A stretch of DNA of 40,473 nucleotides from positions 1 to 40,473 of the forward strand of contig JAIQFW010000009.1 of NCBI GenBank assembly GCA_020073105.1, written 5' to 3'. Each line of letters opens with the position of its first letter. Position 1 is the first letter of the stretch. The stretch is from Terriglobia bacterium. GTDB lineage: Bacteria > Acidobacteriota > Terriglobia > Terriglobales > Acidobacteriaceae. Made by a program: the position numbers and the translations under genes. Positions 39,901 through 40,473 of the stretch are shown here, piece by piece. Under the pieces are notes generated by a model, which saw nothing but the letters and a program-made list of their open reading frames with translations, had not been told where the DNA came from and did no database searches.

Positions 39901-40473
39901 TTACCGGAAGCTGGCGCTGCGGAGGGTCTGCCGGAAGTCGGCCCCTTCCATCTTTACGATGCGACACATTTCGTGCAGCCGTGAGCGCATGCGCTCGCCG
40001 ATGCGATCTCCCAGAGTTTCATTTTCAGCGGAGTGTTTCGCGGCTTCCAGGCTGCGGCTGCTGGCATGACGCGGGCGCTCCCTTTCCGAAACGTCGGGGA
40101 AATTGGTGGTGATAATAGTGGTCCGGTTGTCGTTGTAGCGAGTGTTGAGGATCAGACTCACCGTGTCCCAAACCCACTCCGTTGGTCTTACCGCGCCGAG
40201 TTCGTCGAGGACCACCACCTCGGTGTCGAAAACCGGGCGGAGCACCTCCAGTTCGGTGGCTCGGACGGATTCGTTGTAGGAGTTCTGGATCTGTTTCAGC
40301 AATTCGCGGTAGTCGTAAAACAGGCAGGGGATGCCCTTACTGCGGATGAGTTCTTTAAGAATGCCGACCGCCAGATGAGTCTTGCCCACCCCAATCCCGC
40401 CCACGAGCAGAAGCCCGGTACCATCTAAGGGATATTCTTCCACAAACCGGCAGGCCGCCATGCGGGCTGGAGC
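39901..40473 (-). CDS. DnaC/IstB-like AAA+ ATPase, 5' partial
   Basis: The frame is open to the right edge; 190 residues are visible. Walker A is GGIGVGKTHLA, Walker B is VVVLDELGA, and the sensor region is TIITTNFPD. The C-terminus (LGDRIGERMRSRLHEMCRIV) is typical of DnaC-like helicase loaders. The first residue could be the ATG at 40461, but preceding codons continue (APAR), and the family's usual N-terminal domain of about 100 residues is missing, so the real start lies beyond the window. It is probably a replication helicase loader rather than a transposition ATPase, since no IS is nearby. Confidence 0.88.
   Translation of the reverse strand, partial: APARMAACRFVEEYPLDGTGLLLVGGIGVGKTHLAVGILKELIRSKGIPCLFYDYRELLKQIQNSYNESVRATELEVLRPVFDTEVVVLDELGAVRPTEWVWDTVSLILNTRYNDNRTTIITTNFPDVSERERPRHASSRSLEAAKHSAENETLGDRIGERMRSRLHEMCRIVKMEGADFRQTLRSASFR

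Noticed and set aside
1-40473. CRISPR array
   Set aside because: No regularly spaced identical 23-40 bp repeats were found. The repeats here are dispersed palindromes or a short heptamer run.
1-40473. tRNA or rRNA genes
   Set aside because: No cloverleaf with a T-loop GGTTCGAATC-like core and no rRNA segment was recognised by eye. A tRNAscan run would settle this.
39901-40473. IstB-type transposition helper
   Set aside because: The ATPase resembles IstB, but there is no IS21 transposase or inverted repeat nearby, and the C-terminus fits DnaC-like loaders.

Overview
The window looks like a GC-rich chromosomal segment from a member of the Acidobacteriota (Terriglobia-like). I infer this from the gene mix: a TonB receptor with an N-terminal carboxypeptidase-regulatory-like domain, TolB/WD40 and YCF48-type beta-propeller remnants, several secreted proteins, a soil-type uptake hydrogenase and many dispersed palindromic repeats. 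No rRNA or tRNA gene was found. The rsmG-parA-parB block with two parS sites suggests an origin-proximal position.

Layout. 1-1.46 kb: mnmE, cut by the left edge and carrying two in-frame palindromic insertions. 1.6-5.7 kb: a four-gene [NiFe]-hydrogenase operon (small subunit, large subunit, cytochrome b, maturation protease). 5.7-7.8 kb (minus): ruvB-hicB-hicA-ruvA, a toxin-antitoxin pair nested between the two Holliday-junction genes. 8.0-10.1 kb: two more toxin-antitoxin operons (vapBC, and an antitoxin-PIN pair with a perfect operator palindrome) around a lipoprotein gene. 10.2-13.1 kb: an unknown gene and an EF-G paralogue. 13.3-16.05 kb: a complete IS1595-type element with terminal inverted repeats, an 8-bp target duplication and passenger genes. 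16.1-18.1 kb: DUF2071, DCC thiol-disulfide, DoxX and Cys-rich secreted proteins. 18.4-24.3 kb: a TonB receptor followed by a decayed stretch (receptor C-terminal duplicate, chrA remnant, TolB remnant) with PadR, DoxX, HTH and small secreted genes. 24.3-28 kb: a methyltransferase-like membrane protein, a peroxiredoxin whose catalytic codon is UGA, a cold-shock protein and a multicopper oxidase with permuted domain order. 28-33.5 kb: a thioredoxin-like protein, rsmG, parS, parA, parB and a SAM methyltransferase. 33.8-40.5 kb: secreted propeller-like proteins, a frameshifted YCF48-like gene, DinB, a short UvrC-like protein and a DnaC-like ATPase cut by the right edge.

Two observations stand out. 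First, the peroxiredoxin at 24920-25414 (minus) has an in-frame TGA exactly where the peroxidatic cysteine belongs, and homology continues in the same frame on both sides. It is probably a selenoprotein. Second, several families of palindromic repeat occur both between genes and inside essential genes (mnmE twice, rsmG twice, parB once). There they keep the frame and add short peptides at places where such proteins normally have loops, which resembles the protein-invading palindromic elements of Rickettsia.
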